A DNA stretch of 64,000 nt, from positions 89,541 to 153,540 of the IMG/VR virus record IMGVR_UViG_3300029258_001212, one strand, 5' to 3'. Below, piece after piece: positions 39,581 through 47,843 of this stretch. The stretch's first letter is position 1, and each line of letters begins with the position of its first letter. Source of the stretch: a virus. Both the position numbers and the translations under genes were made by a program. Below the pieces are notes generated by a model. It saw nothing but the letters and a program-made list of their open reading frames with translations, did no database searches and was not told the origin of the DNA.

Positions 39581-39994
39581 ATGCGAATTCACAATCCGCG
39601 CCAGTTCGGAATCTACCTGATGCGGCGGCGCAAGGCGGCTGGGATCAACCTTCAGGTGCTGGCCCAGAAGCTCGAGATTCACCCCAAGATCATCGGGGCT
39701 ATCGAACAGGGCATCGGTGGCCAGGAGATTGACGATGATCTCCTGGACGAGCTGGTGGAGAACGTACCTGGATTCAGCTTGGCCCTCGCGGCCGGCGTGA
39801 GTCCGCCACCCACGCCTGTGCGAAAGCTCGAGGGGCGTGAGGGGCCCAAGGCGGCCCCGATGTCAGCGGCCAACATGCGGCCGTCTGCACCTCCGGCTCC
39901 GGCCCGGGTGCCCAAGCCGAAGCCACCTCGAGCCATCCCCACCGAGGAGCAGCTCGGCAACTTCGTGGACCGGGAGCTCCAAAAGGACCAGTAA
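39581..39994 (+). CDS. XRE/Cro-like regulator
   Basis: 137 aa. FGIYLMRRRKAAGINLQVLA, then EIHPKIIGAIEQGIGGQEID resemble the helix-turn-helix of XRE regulators (R-R-K-x-G-x-x-x-x-x-L-A followed by I-x-x-x-E-x-G). A Pro/Ala-rich linker and a short C-terminal helix follow. It sits immediately before the 271-base regulatory gap 39995-40265 with a dyad and a promoter; it could bind there. Confidence 0.5.
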   Translation: MRIHNPRQFGIYLMRRRKAAGINLQVLAQKLEIHPKIIGAIEQGIGGQEIDDDLLDELVENVPGFSLALAAGVSPPPTPVRKLEGREGPKAAPMSAANMRPSAPPAPARVPKPKPPRAIPTEEQLGNFVDRELQKDQ

Positions 39995-40042
39995 GACCCA
40001 CTACGCTTGCCCCTTGGCGACTTGTGGTGCTCATTACAACTC

Positions 40043-40077
40043 GCCAAAAAAAATCATGTCCATGTCGTTTTTTTGGC
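40043..40077 (+). terminator. A/T-run hairpin, possible bidirectional terminator
   Basis: GCCAAAAAAA (40043-40052) pairs with TTTTTTTGGC (40068-40077) with a 15-base loop. The second arm is itself a T-run of seven, so it may end transcription from the XRE gene and, in reverse, from any antisense start. Stem strength is mostly A-T, so function is uncertain. Confidence 0.5.
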
Positions 40078-40093
40078 CGAGTGAGATCACTCG
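40078..40093 (+). promoter_or_regulatory. Perfect palindromic operator candidate
   Basis: CGAGTGA-GA-TCACTCG is a perfect 7-bp inverted repeat with a 2-base centre, in the gap after an XRE-type regulator gene. The symmetry and size suit a homodimeric repressor. Confidence 0.55.
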
Positions 40094-40218
40094 ACCGTAA
40101 TCACTAACATTTTTGATATTCAGTTGCAGGGCCAAACAGGGCTCAACCTGTGGGCGCAGCGGCGCAAGTGCGTGACACTACAGTAGTAAAGCAGTGTACT
40201 GGTAGACGTGTTGACGTG

Positions 40219-40247
40219 TTGACTTGTTTACACGGGTAGGGTATCAC
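40219..40247 (+). promoter_or_regulatory. Sigma-70-type promoter for the transglycosylase operon
   Basis: TTGACT (40219-40224), a 17-base spacer and TATCAC (40242-40247), 19 bases before the start codon at 40266, with GGGGGTAGGAGGATCAC as ribosome site. An overlapping TTGACG lies 8 bases upstream. Confidence 0.65.
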
Positions 40248-40265
40248 TGGGGGTAGGAGGATCAC

Positions 40266-41423
40266 ATGGACAACACGACGCGCAACGAAATCAGCTACTT
40301 CGCTTCCGGCTCGAATCACGAGGGCGAGATTGCCGGTCTGGCCGACTGCGGCATGAACGTGGGCGTGGCGGTGGATCGCGTGAACGGCGCGTCCATGGCG
40401 GCTCTCAAGGCGCTCGCCGGAACGGGCACCAAGGTGTTCGTGGACTCCGGCGCTTTCTCCGAGATCGAGTTCCCCAAAAACGCTCCCCCTCGCGTTGCCA
40501 AGCCGATCACCCACAGCCAGTGGATCGAGCGCCTCGAGACCTACGTGGAGCTCGCCGCGCACCTCGGTTCGCAGCTCTACGTGGTGGCTCCCGACAAGGT
40601 GGCCTTCCAGTCCGAGACCCTCGAGCGGATGGCCCGCTACCGCCACTACATGCTGGCGTGCCGGGTGCTCGGTGCGAACGTCCTGGTGCCCCACCAGAAA
40701 GGCGAGCTCACCATGGCCCAGTTCGGTGAGGCGGCTGCCCAGGCGCTCGGCTTCTCGGACTGGCTCCCCGCCATCCCGATGAAAAAGGACGCCACCACCC
40801 AGGCGGAGCTGGTGGACTACCTCGAGACCGCGCAGCCCCACGCCGTCCACCTCCTCGGGCGCGGCCCCCAGAGCCCCGGCTGGGAGAAGCTGGTGAGGGC
40901 CGTGCGGACCCACAGCCCCTCCACCATCTTCTGTGACTCGGTGCTCGTCGCCTCGCTGGTGGGCCGCTCCAACGGCCGCGTGATGCCCGCCACGGGCACC
41001 AAGGGCCCCCGGGTGCTCACGGCTGCTTTCGACGCTGTGAACAGCGAGCTGGAAGAGGGCATGTGGAGCTCCACCGGCGGCCACGACTACACGGACCAGA
41101 TCTTCCTCGACGCCTCTGAGTGGGTGGCTGAGCTCACTGCGGCCCAGCGCACCGAGCTGGCAGAGGAGCTCACCCTGGTGGCCGGAGAGGCCCCCCAGGG
41201 CAACCTGGTGGACTGGCTCGAGGACAACGGCAACGACTACACGGACCAGGTGCTCGACCACTACTACCGCACCTGGGTGCTCGAGACGGGCGCGGTGGCC
41301 TGGCGGAAGCGCGATGCCATCAACCTGGCGCTCCGCGGCCAGCCCGCCCCCGAGCGCGAGCTCAACCTCAACACCACTACCCGCACCAAGCCCGTCCAGC
41401 TCACGCTGGCGCTGGCTGCCTAG
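40266..41423 (+). CDS. dpdA: tRNA-guanine-transglycosylase-like protein (DpdA-type)
   Basis: 385 aa. The TGT-fold pattern is visible: TKVFVDSGAFSEIEF with Asp60 in the DSGAF motif (counterpart of the DSGGF loop of TGT), LYVVAPDKVAFQ with Asp110, VLVPHQKGEL, PAIPMKKDATTQAEL and AVHLLGRGPQSPGW, and later IFCDSVLVASLVG as a possible second Asp motif. The zinc-binding Cys cluster of true TGTs is absent. Phage members of this family (DpdA) insert 7-deazaguanine bases into DNA and protect it from host nucleases. The needed precursor genes are not seen here. It has its own promoter. Confidence 0.6.
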   Translation: MDNTTRNEISYFASGSNHEGEIAGLADCGMNVGVAVDRVNGASMAALKALAGTGTKVFVDSGAFSEIEFPKNAPPRVAKPITHSQWIERLETYVELAAHLGSQLYVVAPDKVAFQSETLERMARYRHYMLACRVLGANVLVPHQKGELTMAQFGEAAAQALGFSDWLPAIPMKKDATTQAELVDYLETAQPHAVHLLGRGPQSPGWEKLVRAVRTHSPSTIFCDSVLVASLVGRSNGRVMPATGTKGPRVLTAAFDAVNSELEEGMWSSTGGHDYTDQIFLDASEWVAELTAAQRTELAEELTLVAGEAPQGNLVDWLEDNGNDYTDQVLDHYYRTWVLETGAVAWRKRDAINLALRGQPAPERELNLNTTTRTKPVQLTLALAA

Positions 41424-41435
41424 CAGGAGGACCGG

Positions 41436-44147
41436 ATGACCACCGACTACCAGATCACCGAGGCCCACAGCGACGGCAAGTGTACGCTCTGCCGCAAGGC
41501 CATCACGGCCGGCGAGGAGATCGTCTGGCTCCAGCCGGCGCAGCTCGCTACCCTCAACGCCCTGGGCATGAGCCTCAAGGTGTTCCGCCGCGCCCACACC
41601 AAGTGCCTTCCGCCCATCCTCGAGGACGAGGCGCAGTTTCGGCCGGCCATCGAAGAGTCCACCTCGCACCTGATGGAGCTCACCGACCCGAAGTGGCCCA
41701 AGGACCACATGGGGTTCAACGCTGGGGACGCTGGCTTCGCGCGGCGCTACCTGGATCTGGGGTGCCCCCGTGAAGGCACCTGGGAGATGGCCAGGCGCCT
41801 GGTGAAGTACATGGACACCCAGCTCGGCGGCCAGGACCGGGACGCCAACAAGGTGATCCTCGAGGCCGTGGAGGAGGGCAAGAAGACCCGCAAGGGGCTC
41901 CTCGCCCGGCTCCGGCGCCAGCGCAACGCGGTGGCCGCAATTGCGTGCGGGTCGAGTATCCAGGACGCGGCCAAGCTCCCGGAGCGGCGCCCGAAGGGCA
42001 TCGTGGGCATCGACACCATCTACAAGGGCCAGGGCGCCTTCGGTGGCCAGACGGGGCTCCTGGTCACGATGGACCACCCCAGGTACAACGCCACCCACGG
42101 CGTGATCAAGGACCAGCTCAAGTCTGTGGGCGCCAAGTGGGACGGCGAGAACCGTGGGTGGCTGATCTCCGCGGACACCCTGGCGGCCATCTGGGGCCAG
42201 GTGTTCACCGAGGCCCAGGTGGCCGTGAGCGACAAGGCTCGCGCGAAGCTCACCGAGGTGGCCAAGGACGCCAAGGATGGCCTCATTCCCCTCCGCAAGC
42301 CCGGCCAGGTGCTGGTGACCACCAACGGCCGCGTGGAGCTCAAGGTGGAGCTGGACGCCCCCTGGAACAACCCCGACCACGGGGCCCTCAAGGACCGGCT
42401 CAAGCGCGTGGGCGCGAGCTGGGACAAGGCCACGGGTGCCTGGTGGATCGGCGCCGCCCTGGTGGCCAACAACTACGATTACCTCTGGGGCGAGGGATCG
42501 GGCATTGACCCGGCCACGGTGACGATCACCGACGATGCCCAGGAGAAGCTCGAGGAGGCCCTCGAGCGCGAGGCCCTGAGCAACGCGGCGAGCCTCGAGG
42601 ACGCCAACGTGGACACGGACGTGGGCGAGCGCCTGGCGGGGATGCTCCCCGATGGGCTCGAGCCGTACCCCTATCAGCTCGCCGGAGCGGCGTTTGTGGA
42701 CGCGGCCGGGGGCCGGGCCCTCATCGGTGACCAGATGGGGCTCGGCAAGACGATCCAGGCCATTCTGTGGCTCCTCCTGCACCCAGAGGCGCGCCCCGCG
42801 GTGCTGGTGGTCCCCGCAGTGGTCTCCACCAACTGGGTGGACGAGATCAACAAGTGGGCCCCGGGGGAGACCGTGCAGCGGATCAAGACGGGCAAACAGA
42901 AGCTGGACCCCAAGGCCACCTGCTACGTCATCACCTACGATCTGGCCAGGCGGCGCGTGGAGGAGCTCAAGGCCCTCGCCCCCCGCGTGCTGATCTTCGA
43001 TGAGTGCCACTACCTGAAAAACTACAAGGCCCAGCGCACCAAGGCGATGCTGGACCTGGTGAGCCAGGTGAACCCCGAGGCCGTGATCGGGCTCTCTGGT
43101 ACGCCCATCCTGAATCGGCCGGTCGAGTTCTACACTACGCTCAAGATGCTCCGCCCGGCGGACTACGCCTCCTGGAAAAAGTACGTTACCCGGTACTGCG
43201 GCGCCTACCGCGACCGCTTCGGGTGGCAGATCGGTGGAGCCACCAACAGCGAGGAGCTCTCCGCCCGGCTCCGCGACACCATGGTCCGGCGCACCAAGGA
43301 CCAGGTGCTCAAGGAGCTCCCCGCGAAGACGCGCGCCATCACCAAGGTGGAGGTGCCCCGCAAGGAGCTCAACGCCATCCGCAAGACGGTCAAGGCCATG
43401 GTGGACAGCCCCGAGCCTGGTGCCCAGCTCGCGGCGATGACCTGGGAGCGACACGAGACCGGGCGCCTGAAGGCCCAGGCGGCCGTGGAATGGGTCCGCG
43501 AGTATCACGCCCAGGGCGAGCCGGTGCTGGTGTTCGCCCACCACCAGGACGTGCTGGACGAGCTCGAGGCCGGCTGCAAGGCCACGAAGCGCGGCCAGGA
43601 GCCCCTCCGGGTGGGACGCATCGACCTGAACGTCTCGGCGGACAAGCGCGGGGCGCTGGTCAAGGCGTTCCAGGCGGGGGACCTGGACGTGATGCTCCTC
43701 GGGATCGAATCCGGGGGCGTGGGCATCACCCTCACCCGGGCGAGCAACGTGATGTTCGTGGAGCGCGCCTGGACCCCGAGCTCCGAGGAGCAAGCGGAGG
43801 ACCGGGCCCACCGGATCGGCCAGGAGCGAGCGGTCACGATCCGCTACCTGGTGGCGGACGGCACCATCGACAACTACATCAGCGAGCTGATCGAATCCAA
43901 GCGCGAGGTGGTGCAGCGCATCCTGGACGGCGAGGCCCCCACCAAGGAGAGCCTGGACATTCGGAGCGAGCTCCTGGGCGCCTGGCTGGCCCACCACGGG
44001 CTCGAGCGCAAGCCCAAGGCCAAGCGGACGGCCAAGGCCAAGAAGTCGGCCCAGCGGCGCCCTGAGCGCCAGGAGAACACCAAATCCGGCGGAGGAGGCG
44101 GCAGCGTGCTGTCCCGGCCGGCGAACCAGGTGGAGATGAGGTGGTAA
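41436..44147 (+). CDS. SNF2-family helicase with HARP-like repeats (SMARCAL1-like)
   Basis: 903 aa behind CAGGAGGACCGG. The N-terminus has a zinc-finger-like CTLCRKAITAGEEI (C16, C19) with HTKC (H54, C57). Two similar repeats around residues 200-350 (DHPRYNATHGVIKDQLKSVG, AKWDGENRGWLI; NNPDHGALKDRLKRVG, ASWDKATGAWWI) resemble the HARP domains of SMARCAL1. The core has GDQMGLGKT (about 431), DECH (about 522), LSGTPILNRPVEFYTTL, FAHHQDVLDEL and AEDRAHRIGQ. Such enzymes reanneal or remodel DNA. A function at phage forks or R-loops is inferred. Basic tail. Confidence 0.75.
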   Translation: MTTDYQITEAHSDGKCTLCRKAITAGEEIVWLQPAQLATLNALGMSLKVFRRAHTKCLPPILEDEAQFRPAIEESTSHLMELTDPKWPKDHMGFNAGDAGFARRYLDLGCPREGTWEMARRLVKYMDTQLGGQDRDANKVILEAVEEGKKTRKGLLARLRRQRNAVAAIACGSSIQDAAKLPERRPKGIVGIDTIYKGQGAFGGQTGLLVTMDHPRYNATHGVIKDQLKSVGAKWDGENRGWLISADTLAAIWGQVFTEAQVAVSDKARAKLTEVAKDAKDGLIPLRKPGQVLVTTNGRVELKVELDAPWNNPDHGALKDRLKRVGASWDKATGAWWIGAALVANNYDYLWGEGSGIDPATVTITDDAQEKLEEALEREALSNAASLEDANVDTDVGERLAGMLPDGLEPYPYQLAGAAFVDAAGGRALIGDQMGLGKTIQAILWLLLHPEARPAVLVVPAVVSTNWVDEINKWAPGETVQRIKTGKQKLDPKATCYVITYDLARRRVEELKALAPRVLIFDECHYLKNYKAQRTKAMLDLVSQVNPEAVIGLSGTPILNRPVEFYTTLKMLRPADYASWKKYVTRYCGAYRDRFGWQIGGATNSEELSARLRDTMVRRTKDQVLKELPAKTRAITKVEVPRKELNAIRKTVKAMVDSPEPGAQLAAMTWERHETGRLKAQAAVEWVREYHAQGEPVLVFAHHQDVLDELEAGCKATKRGQEPLRVGRIDLNVSADKRGALVKAFQAGDLDVMLLGIESGGVGITLTRASNVMFVERAWTPSSEEQAEDRAHRIGQERAVTIRYLVADGTIDNYISELIESKREVVQRILDGEAPTKESLDIRSELLGAWLAHHGLERKPKAKRTAKAKKSAQRRPERQENTKSGGGGGSVLSRPANQVEMRW

Positions 44148-44149
44148 TC

Positions 44150-44395
44150 ATGGCGAAGCGAAGAACCCCGACCCCCAGGTGTCTGCACTGCGGCAAGCCG
44201 TTGCCCTACTTTCTCGGCCCCACGGACCAGGCGAGGTGGGCCAGGGCCTACCCGGACCAGGAGATCCCGCCTTTGACCCGGGGGGTGGATGGCATGGGTT
44301 ACTTCTGTATCAAGCGGCGTGCCATCGCTTTCGCCCACCGGGCGGCCAGGAAGATGGTGGAGCGTAACTCCGATGGCACCAAGGCGGGGGCGTAG
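44150..44395 (+). CDS. Small zinc-finger protein
   Basis: 81 aa from ATG 44150. CLHCGKPLPYF (C-x2-C) lies near the N-terminus, and GYFCIKRRAIAFAHRAARK follows later with a further Cys and His. It overlaps no neighbour but follows the helicase by 2 bases. Unrecognised family. Confidence 0.5.
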   Translation: MAKRRTPTPRCLHCGKPLPYFLGPTDQARWARAYPDQEIPPLTRGVDGMGYFCIKRRAIAFAHRAARKMVERNSDGTKAGA

Positions 44396-44396
44396 C

Positions 44397-44612
44397 ATGG
44401 GAGTCACCATGGACGAGATGCAGATTCTTGACGCCTGTATCTTCGGGAGCACCGTGGGCGAGATTGCGGAGTGGACAGCGTTCCCAGTGAGCAAGGTGCG
44501 GCGCCTGGTGAAGCGGCTCGAGAAGCGCCAGCTCCTACGCCGTTCCGAGTACAAGTCACACAGCACAGCCAGGCCCGCGATTCTCTGGACGCGGGAAGGG
44601 CCGGGGGATTGA
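44397..44612 (+). CDS. Winged-helix-like regulator
   Basis: 71 aa from ATG 44397 (ATG 44409, behind GGGAG, is the alternative). ILDACIFGSTVGEIAEWTAF, VSKVRRLVKRLEKRQLLRRS form the helix-turn-helix and wing of a small winged-helix protein. It lies between the zinc-finger gene and the compositionally odd 44615 gene. Confidence 0.5.
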   Translation: MGVTMDEMQILDACIFGSTVGEIAEWTAFPVSKVRRLVKRLEKRQLLRRSEYKSHSTARPAILWTREGPGD

Positions 44613-44614
44613 GC

Positions 44615-45922
44615 ATGGGCAGCAAGAGTGGATTCAAGACGCCCCCTCCTTCGATTACCGCCTTCATTGAGCCGCGTGACTACTTGGTGGAACTTGTCAC
44701 ATGGGCTCACACGGAAGGCAATAGCAACCTGGAGCTCTGTGGAAGTACGGCGTTAGAGTTTTTGGAGCGCCGTGTTTATGGCAATCCCGTGGAAACCGCG
44801 GTTCGTAGGCGTGCATGGAAGCAGTGGACCAGGATCATTCTTCGCACGCTTGGGAGCACTAATCAGGCTCACCTGGATTTCAATTTGTATATGAGGTTTT
44901 GCGGATTGGTGGCGGCAAAGTATCCAAGCGTTGCGATTAGGGGTGCGCCGTGGAGTGATGAGGAAGCCTGTTTTCTTGAGATTGCATATTCTATGGAGTG
45001 GGCTGCAAATACTTGGGAGGCGTTGCGGTTAAGGCGTCTTTACCAGGGAGGGCTACACGATGAGTTGAGCAACGCGCTGGATGACACTGCGTTTGCTTGG
45101 CGCTCTTACACCGAGACACTGATGGGGGCATGTATTGGGCGTGTTCCGAGGTTTTATATTTCGTCGTCCTTGATCGAGTCGTTCTGGTTGACGGATGTGA
45201 ACATTCCTTCCGAAGACGTGCGTTTGCCGTTTGAAGAGTGCGTGCTTCTTTTCCCGGACGACTCTGTGCATGTGAAGCTGATGGGCGAGCTCAAGGCAGT
45301 GGTGGTGTGCGAGGCGAAATATCACGACAATGAGCCTGCGATTGCTCTGTTTTCTGGATATGAGGCGCCTACGTTTCCTATGCCTGGATACATGCCAAGG
45401 GACGCGGAGCTTGTGAGTGAGATCGTTCACAGTGTGATCGAGAGCACCAATGATAGGCACAAAGCTATAATAGGGGGGATCTCTGGCGACAACATTGAAT
45501 CGCATAAGCAACAGGCGAAGTTGTTTTCGCTTGTGGCCAATTTTGCCCTTTACACCACCAACATGCAGGATGACGTGCAACTGGATTGCCAGGATGAAAT
45601 CAACAGGATGGCAGCCAGAGCGAAGAGGCACCAGGATGGATCCAGGAAACGCCGTAAGCTCGAGCGCGCAATAGAGCGCAAGCAAAAGGGTGCAATCTAC
45701 ATCGTTGGTAGCAAGTTCGAATCTCGCCTGGGTGACTCCGGTGGTGATGTTTCGATGCGAGCTCGCCACGTGGTGAGAGGGCACTGGAGAAACCAGCCCT
45801 ACGGGCCAGGGCGCGAATTCAGGCGCCAGGTGTTCATCAAGCCTCACTATCGCGGCGGGATACCGAAGGTCAATGAAGGGGCTCCAGAGCCACCTCCAAA
45901 GGACTACTACGTGAGCAAGTAA
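44615..45922 (+). CDS. Unrecognised large protein in an AT-richer segment
   Basis: 435 aa from ATG 44615. Helical in its first 300 residues (YLVELVTWAHTEGNSNLELC, FLEIAYSMEWAANTWEALRL), and basic near residue 370 (AARAKRHQDGSRKRRKLERA). The C-terminus has RHVVRGHWRNQPYGPGREFR and VFIKPHYRGG, a motif I recall from phage proteins of unknown role. Codons such as TTG, TTT, GCG, AAT and TAT are frequent, unlike the CTG/GCC-rich neighbours, so recent acquisition is likely. Function cannot be named. Confidence 0.5.
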   Translation: MGSKSGFKTPPPSITAFIEPRDYLVELVTWAHTEGNSNLELCGSTALEFLERRVYGNPVETAVRRRAWKQWTRIILRTLGSTNQAHLDFNLYMRFCGLVAAKYPSVAIRGAPWSDEEACFLEIAYSMEWAANTWEALRLRRLYQGGLHDELSNALDDTAFAWRSYTETLMGACIGRVPRFYISSSLIESFWLTDVNIPSEDVRLPFEECVLLFPDDSVHVKLMGELKAVVVCEAKYHDNEPAIALFSGYEAPTFPMPGYMPRDAELVSEIVHSVIESTNDRHKAIIGGISGDNIESHKQQAKLFSLVANFALYTTNMQDDVQLDCQDEINRMAARAKRHQDGSRKRRKLERAIERKQKGAIYIVGSKFESRLGDSGGDVSMRARHVVRGHWRNQPYGPGREFRRQVFIKPHYRGGIPKVNEGAPEPPPKDYYVSK

Positions 45923-45934
45923 GGGAGGGAAGAA

Positions 45935-46432
45935 ATGGATCCTGACAAGGCACTGGAAACCATCCGTGAGTCCTTGGCTGTTCTGCGGATTCCGGAGGAC
46001 CACGTGGGTGTAATTGAGCGGGACGAGGCGCTCGGGGACCTGGTGGAGAGCATGGGCGCTCTGGACGAGTGGCTGTCCAGAGGGGGGTTCCTCCCCGCGG
46101 ATTGGCAGCGCAAGCCCATGGTGCCCACCGAGGAGGAAGCGTTCGCGGCTGGCGTGCGCGGGGAGCATCCGGCTCACTTCGCGGCGCGTGTGGCCGATGC
46201 TCTCACCAGGGAGTACGCGGAGCTCCAGAAGCGCATCCTGCGAAGCCTGGACCGGACTTCGAGCGGGGTGGCGATCCTGATGGACGAGGAGAACCACGGG
46301 GCGTGTACCCAGCTCGAGGAGCTCGGCCTGGTGGCCAAGGGCGAGAGCGCGATCACCGAAAGCGGCGACTGGACCAACTACAGCATCACAGAGGCCGGGC
46401 GCGCCCTGGTGGAAGCGTGGAGAGCCAGGTGA
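45935..46432 (+). CDS. Hypothetical protein with winged-helix-like end
   Basis: 165 aa behind AAGGGAGGGAAGAA. The N-terminal half is acidic and helical. The C-terminal half ends with QLEELGLVAKGESAITESGD, WTNYSITEAGRALVEAW, the recognition-helix and wing pattern of a small winged-helix domain. It overlaps the next gene by 4 bases (GTGA). Confidence 0.5.
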   Translation: MDPDKALETIRESLAVLRIPEDHVGVIERDEALGDLVESMGALDEWLSRGGFLPADWQRKPMVPTEEEAFAAGVRGEHPAHFAARVADALTREYAELQKRILRSLDRTSSGVAILMDEENHGACTQLEELGLVAKGESAITESGDWTNYSITEAGRALVEAWRAR

Positions 46433-46632
46433 GCATCGAAGTCAAGATCGTTTGTGACGGTTGCGGCTTCAGTCACCCGTCCTACGGCCAGACGTGCGGG
46501 CGCGGGAGAAAAGAAGCTCACCAGATGAGGACCGATTTGAAAACCAAGCTCCTGTGGAGTGTGTCCAGAGCCAACGGGGAGGACCTGTGCTGGAATTGTC
46601 TCCAGGAGCGCAAGCGACAGGGGAAGCTGTAA
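46429..46632 (+). CDS. Zinc-ribbon protein
   Basis: 67 aa from GTG 46429 (GTGA overlap). VCDGCGFSHPSYG and LCWNCLQERKRQ give two C-x2-C pairs, with an extra Cys between them. A recurrent small-protein type in this phage. Confidence 0.5.
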   Translation: MSIEVKIVCDGCGFSHPSYGQTCGRGRKEAHQMRTDLKTKLLWSVSRANGEDLCWNCLQERKRQGKL

Positions 46633-46633
46633 C

Positions 46634-46966
46634 ATGCAGATCATCGCAATGCGGCCTGGCGAGCACGCCAAGGCGGAGGACCTGGACGACAACCTGAAGG
46701 CCATGCAGACCTTCGTGGACGGCTACATCGAATCTGTGATGCTGGCCACCGGACACCGGAACATCGTGCTGTGGTGCAACGAAGAGGGGCTCTACACCCA
46801 CGCTCGGAACAGGGTGCTCCCTGGCCAGTTCGGCCCCATCGTGATCCATGGGCCGTGCTTCATTTCCGCGGTGGACGGCGCCGGGGAGACCGTGGGGCTC
46901 ACCGAGGCCGAGCTCGAGGAGTGGCTGGCCATCGCTACCAGGTGGCCCAGGAGGGACGCGCAATGA
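46634..46966 (+). CDS. DUF3846-like protein
   Basis: 110 aa from ATG 46634. MQIIAMRPGEHAKAEDLDDN, then YIESVMLATGHRNIVLWCNE and EEGLYTHARNRV follow the DUF3846 pattern (phage and plasmid proteins of unknown function). Overlaps the next gene by 4 bases. Confidence 0.6.
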   Translation: MQIIAMRPGEHAKAEDLDDNLKAMQTFVDGYIESVMLATGHRNIVLWCNEEGLYTHARNRVLPGQFGPIVIHGPCFISAVDGAGETVGLTEAELEEWLAIATRWPRRDAQ

Positions 46967-47193
46967 AGTTCAAGCTGCGAGTCAACAGCTACAACGGCGT
47001 TCATGTTCACGCGGTGTTGTTCGCCGGGTCCGGAGGCACGCTGGCGAACATCGGGTCCCTGGCGATGCGGGAGCCGGAGTTCCTGGCCCTGGCGGAGACC
47101 CTACGGGCGGGGGCCCCGGTCGCGGAGGAGCATGTGGAGGTGACCGTGGAGGACCAGGCGTACTGGGAGCACAAACTGGGGAGTATGCGATGA
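46963..47193 (+). CDS. Small protein of unknown function
   Basis: 76 aa with ATGA overlap. FKLRVNSYNGVHVHAVLFAG forms a beta hairpin; the C-terminal half is acidic and helical. Overlapping genes lie on both sides. No family recognised. Confidence 0.5.
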   Translation: MKFKLRVNSYNGVHVHAVLFAGSGGTLANIGSLAMREPEFLALAETLRAGAPVAEEHVEVTVEDQAYWEHKLGSMR

Positions 47194-47843
47194 GCAAGGG
47201 TACCCGCTGGTGGCCCGAGTTCACCACGGTGGCCGAGCGCCTGACCCTGGAGCCCACGATGCGGGTGACCCGTCGTGTGAGCAAGCGTGGGGTGCCCCAC
47301 CTGGTGGTGCGCGGAGCGGCCAGGAGCGCGTCCGTGTGCTGGTTCAACCGGAGCAAGGTGCTCCGGACGTTCTCCCCGTGTTTCAGCTACGGCGCCAGTC
47401 AGCACAAGCGCAACTGGGAGCTCGAGGACCTTGAGGACCTGGTGTGCTACCTCCGGAACGAGCTCGAGGAGCGCCGGCTCCAGGAGGCGGAGGACGTGTG
47501 GGTCACTCGCATGGGCGAGCGCGTGCGCGTGAGCGAAATGGGGGACAGCCACCTGGTGAACACCATCTTGTTCCTACAGCGCCATGCCACGAAGAACCTG
47601 GCGGCCCTCACGGCGTGCTACGTGATGGGGCCAGCACCTCGGGGGGAAATGGCCCAGGATGCCTTTGATCGTGAGTTCGATGCGGTCCTGGACGCCACCT
47701 GGCAGGACAGGGTGCCGGCGATCTTCTGGCTCATGCTCACCGAGGCCGAGCATCGTGGGCTTCGGGTGGTGCTCCCGACCGATCGGGAGGAGCTGATGCA
47801 GCGGCTGGCCCTCGAGCTGGCCATGATGGGAGTCAAGTCATGA
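47190..47843 (+). CDS. Hypothetical protein upstream of mini-A
   Basis: 217 aa. A basic beta-rich first half (RVTRRVSKRGVPHLVVRGAA, SVCWFNRSKVLRTFSPCFSY) is followed by a helical second half with YLRNELEERRLQEAEDVW. Overlaps both neighbours (ATGA). It is coupled to the mini-A gene, so it may be its partner or modulator. No motif that identifies a function. Confidence 0.45.
   Translation: MSKGTRWWPEFTTVAERLTLEPTMRVTRRVSKRGVPHLVVRGAARSASVCWFNRSKVLRTFSPCFSYGASQHKRNWELEDLEDLVCYLRNELEERRLQEAEDVWVTRMGERVRVSEMGDSHLVNTILFLQRHATKNLAALTACYVMGPAPRGEMAQDAFDREFDAVLDATWQDRVPAIFWLMLTEAEHRGLRVVLPTDREELMQRLALELAMMGVKS

Larger units (their letters stand above)
39995..40265 (+). other. 271-base regulatory gap
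   Basis: No gene-like frame. It holds the A/T stem at 40043-40077, the GTGAGATCAC dyad at 40078-40093, an AT-rich stretch, a GTGTTGAC repeat (40209-40223) and a strong promoter at 40219-40247. The gap is a good candidate for a control region or an origin and is clearly different in base composition from the genes around it. Confidence 0.6.

Noticed and set aside
40143-43997. A minus-strand open frame of about 1284 codons opposite the transglycosylase and SNF2 genes
   Set aside because: It is His/Leu/Val/Gly-rich, has no recognisable domain and mirrors two convincing plus-strand genes. In GC-rich DNA such antisense frames arise from third-position GC bias.
44615-45922. Calling the 435-aa protein an anti-CRISPR or defence protein
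   Set aside because: Only composition and position support it; no motif allows a functional name.
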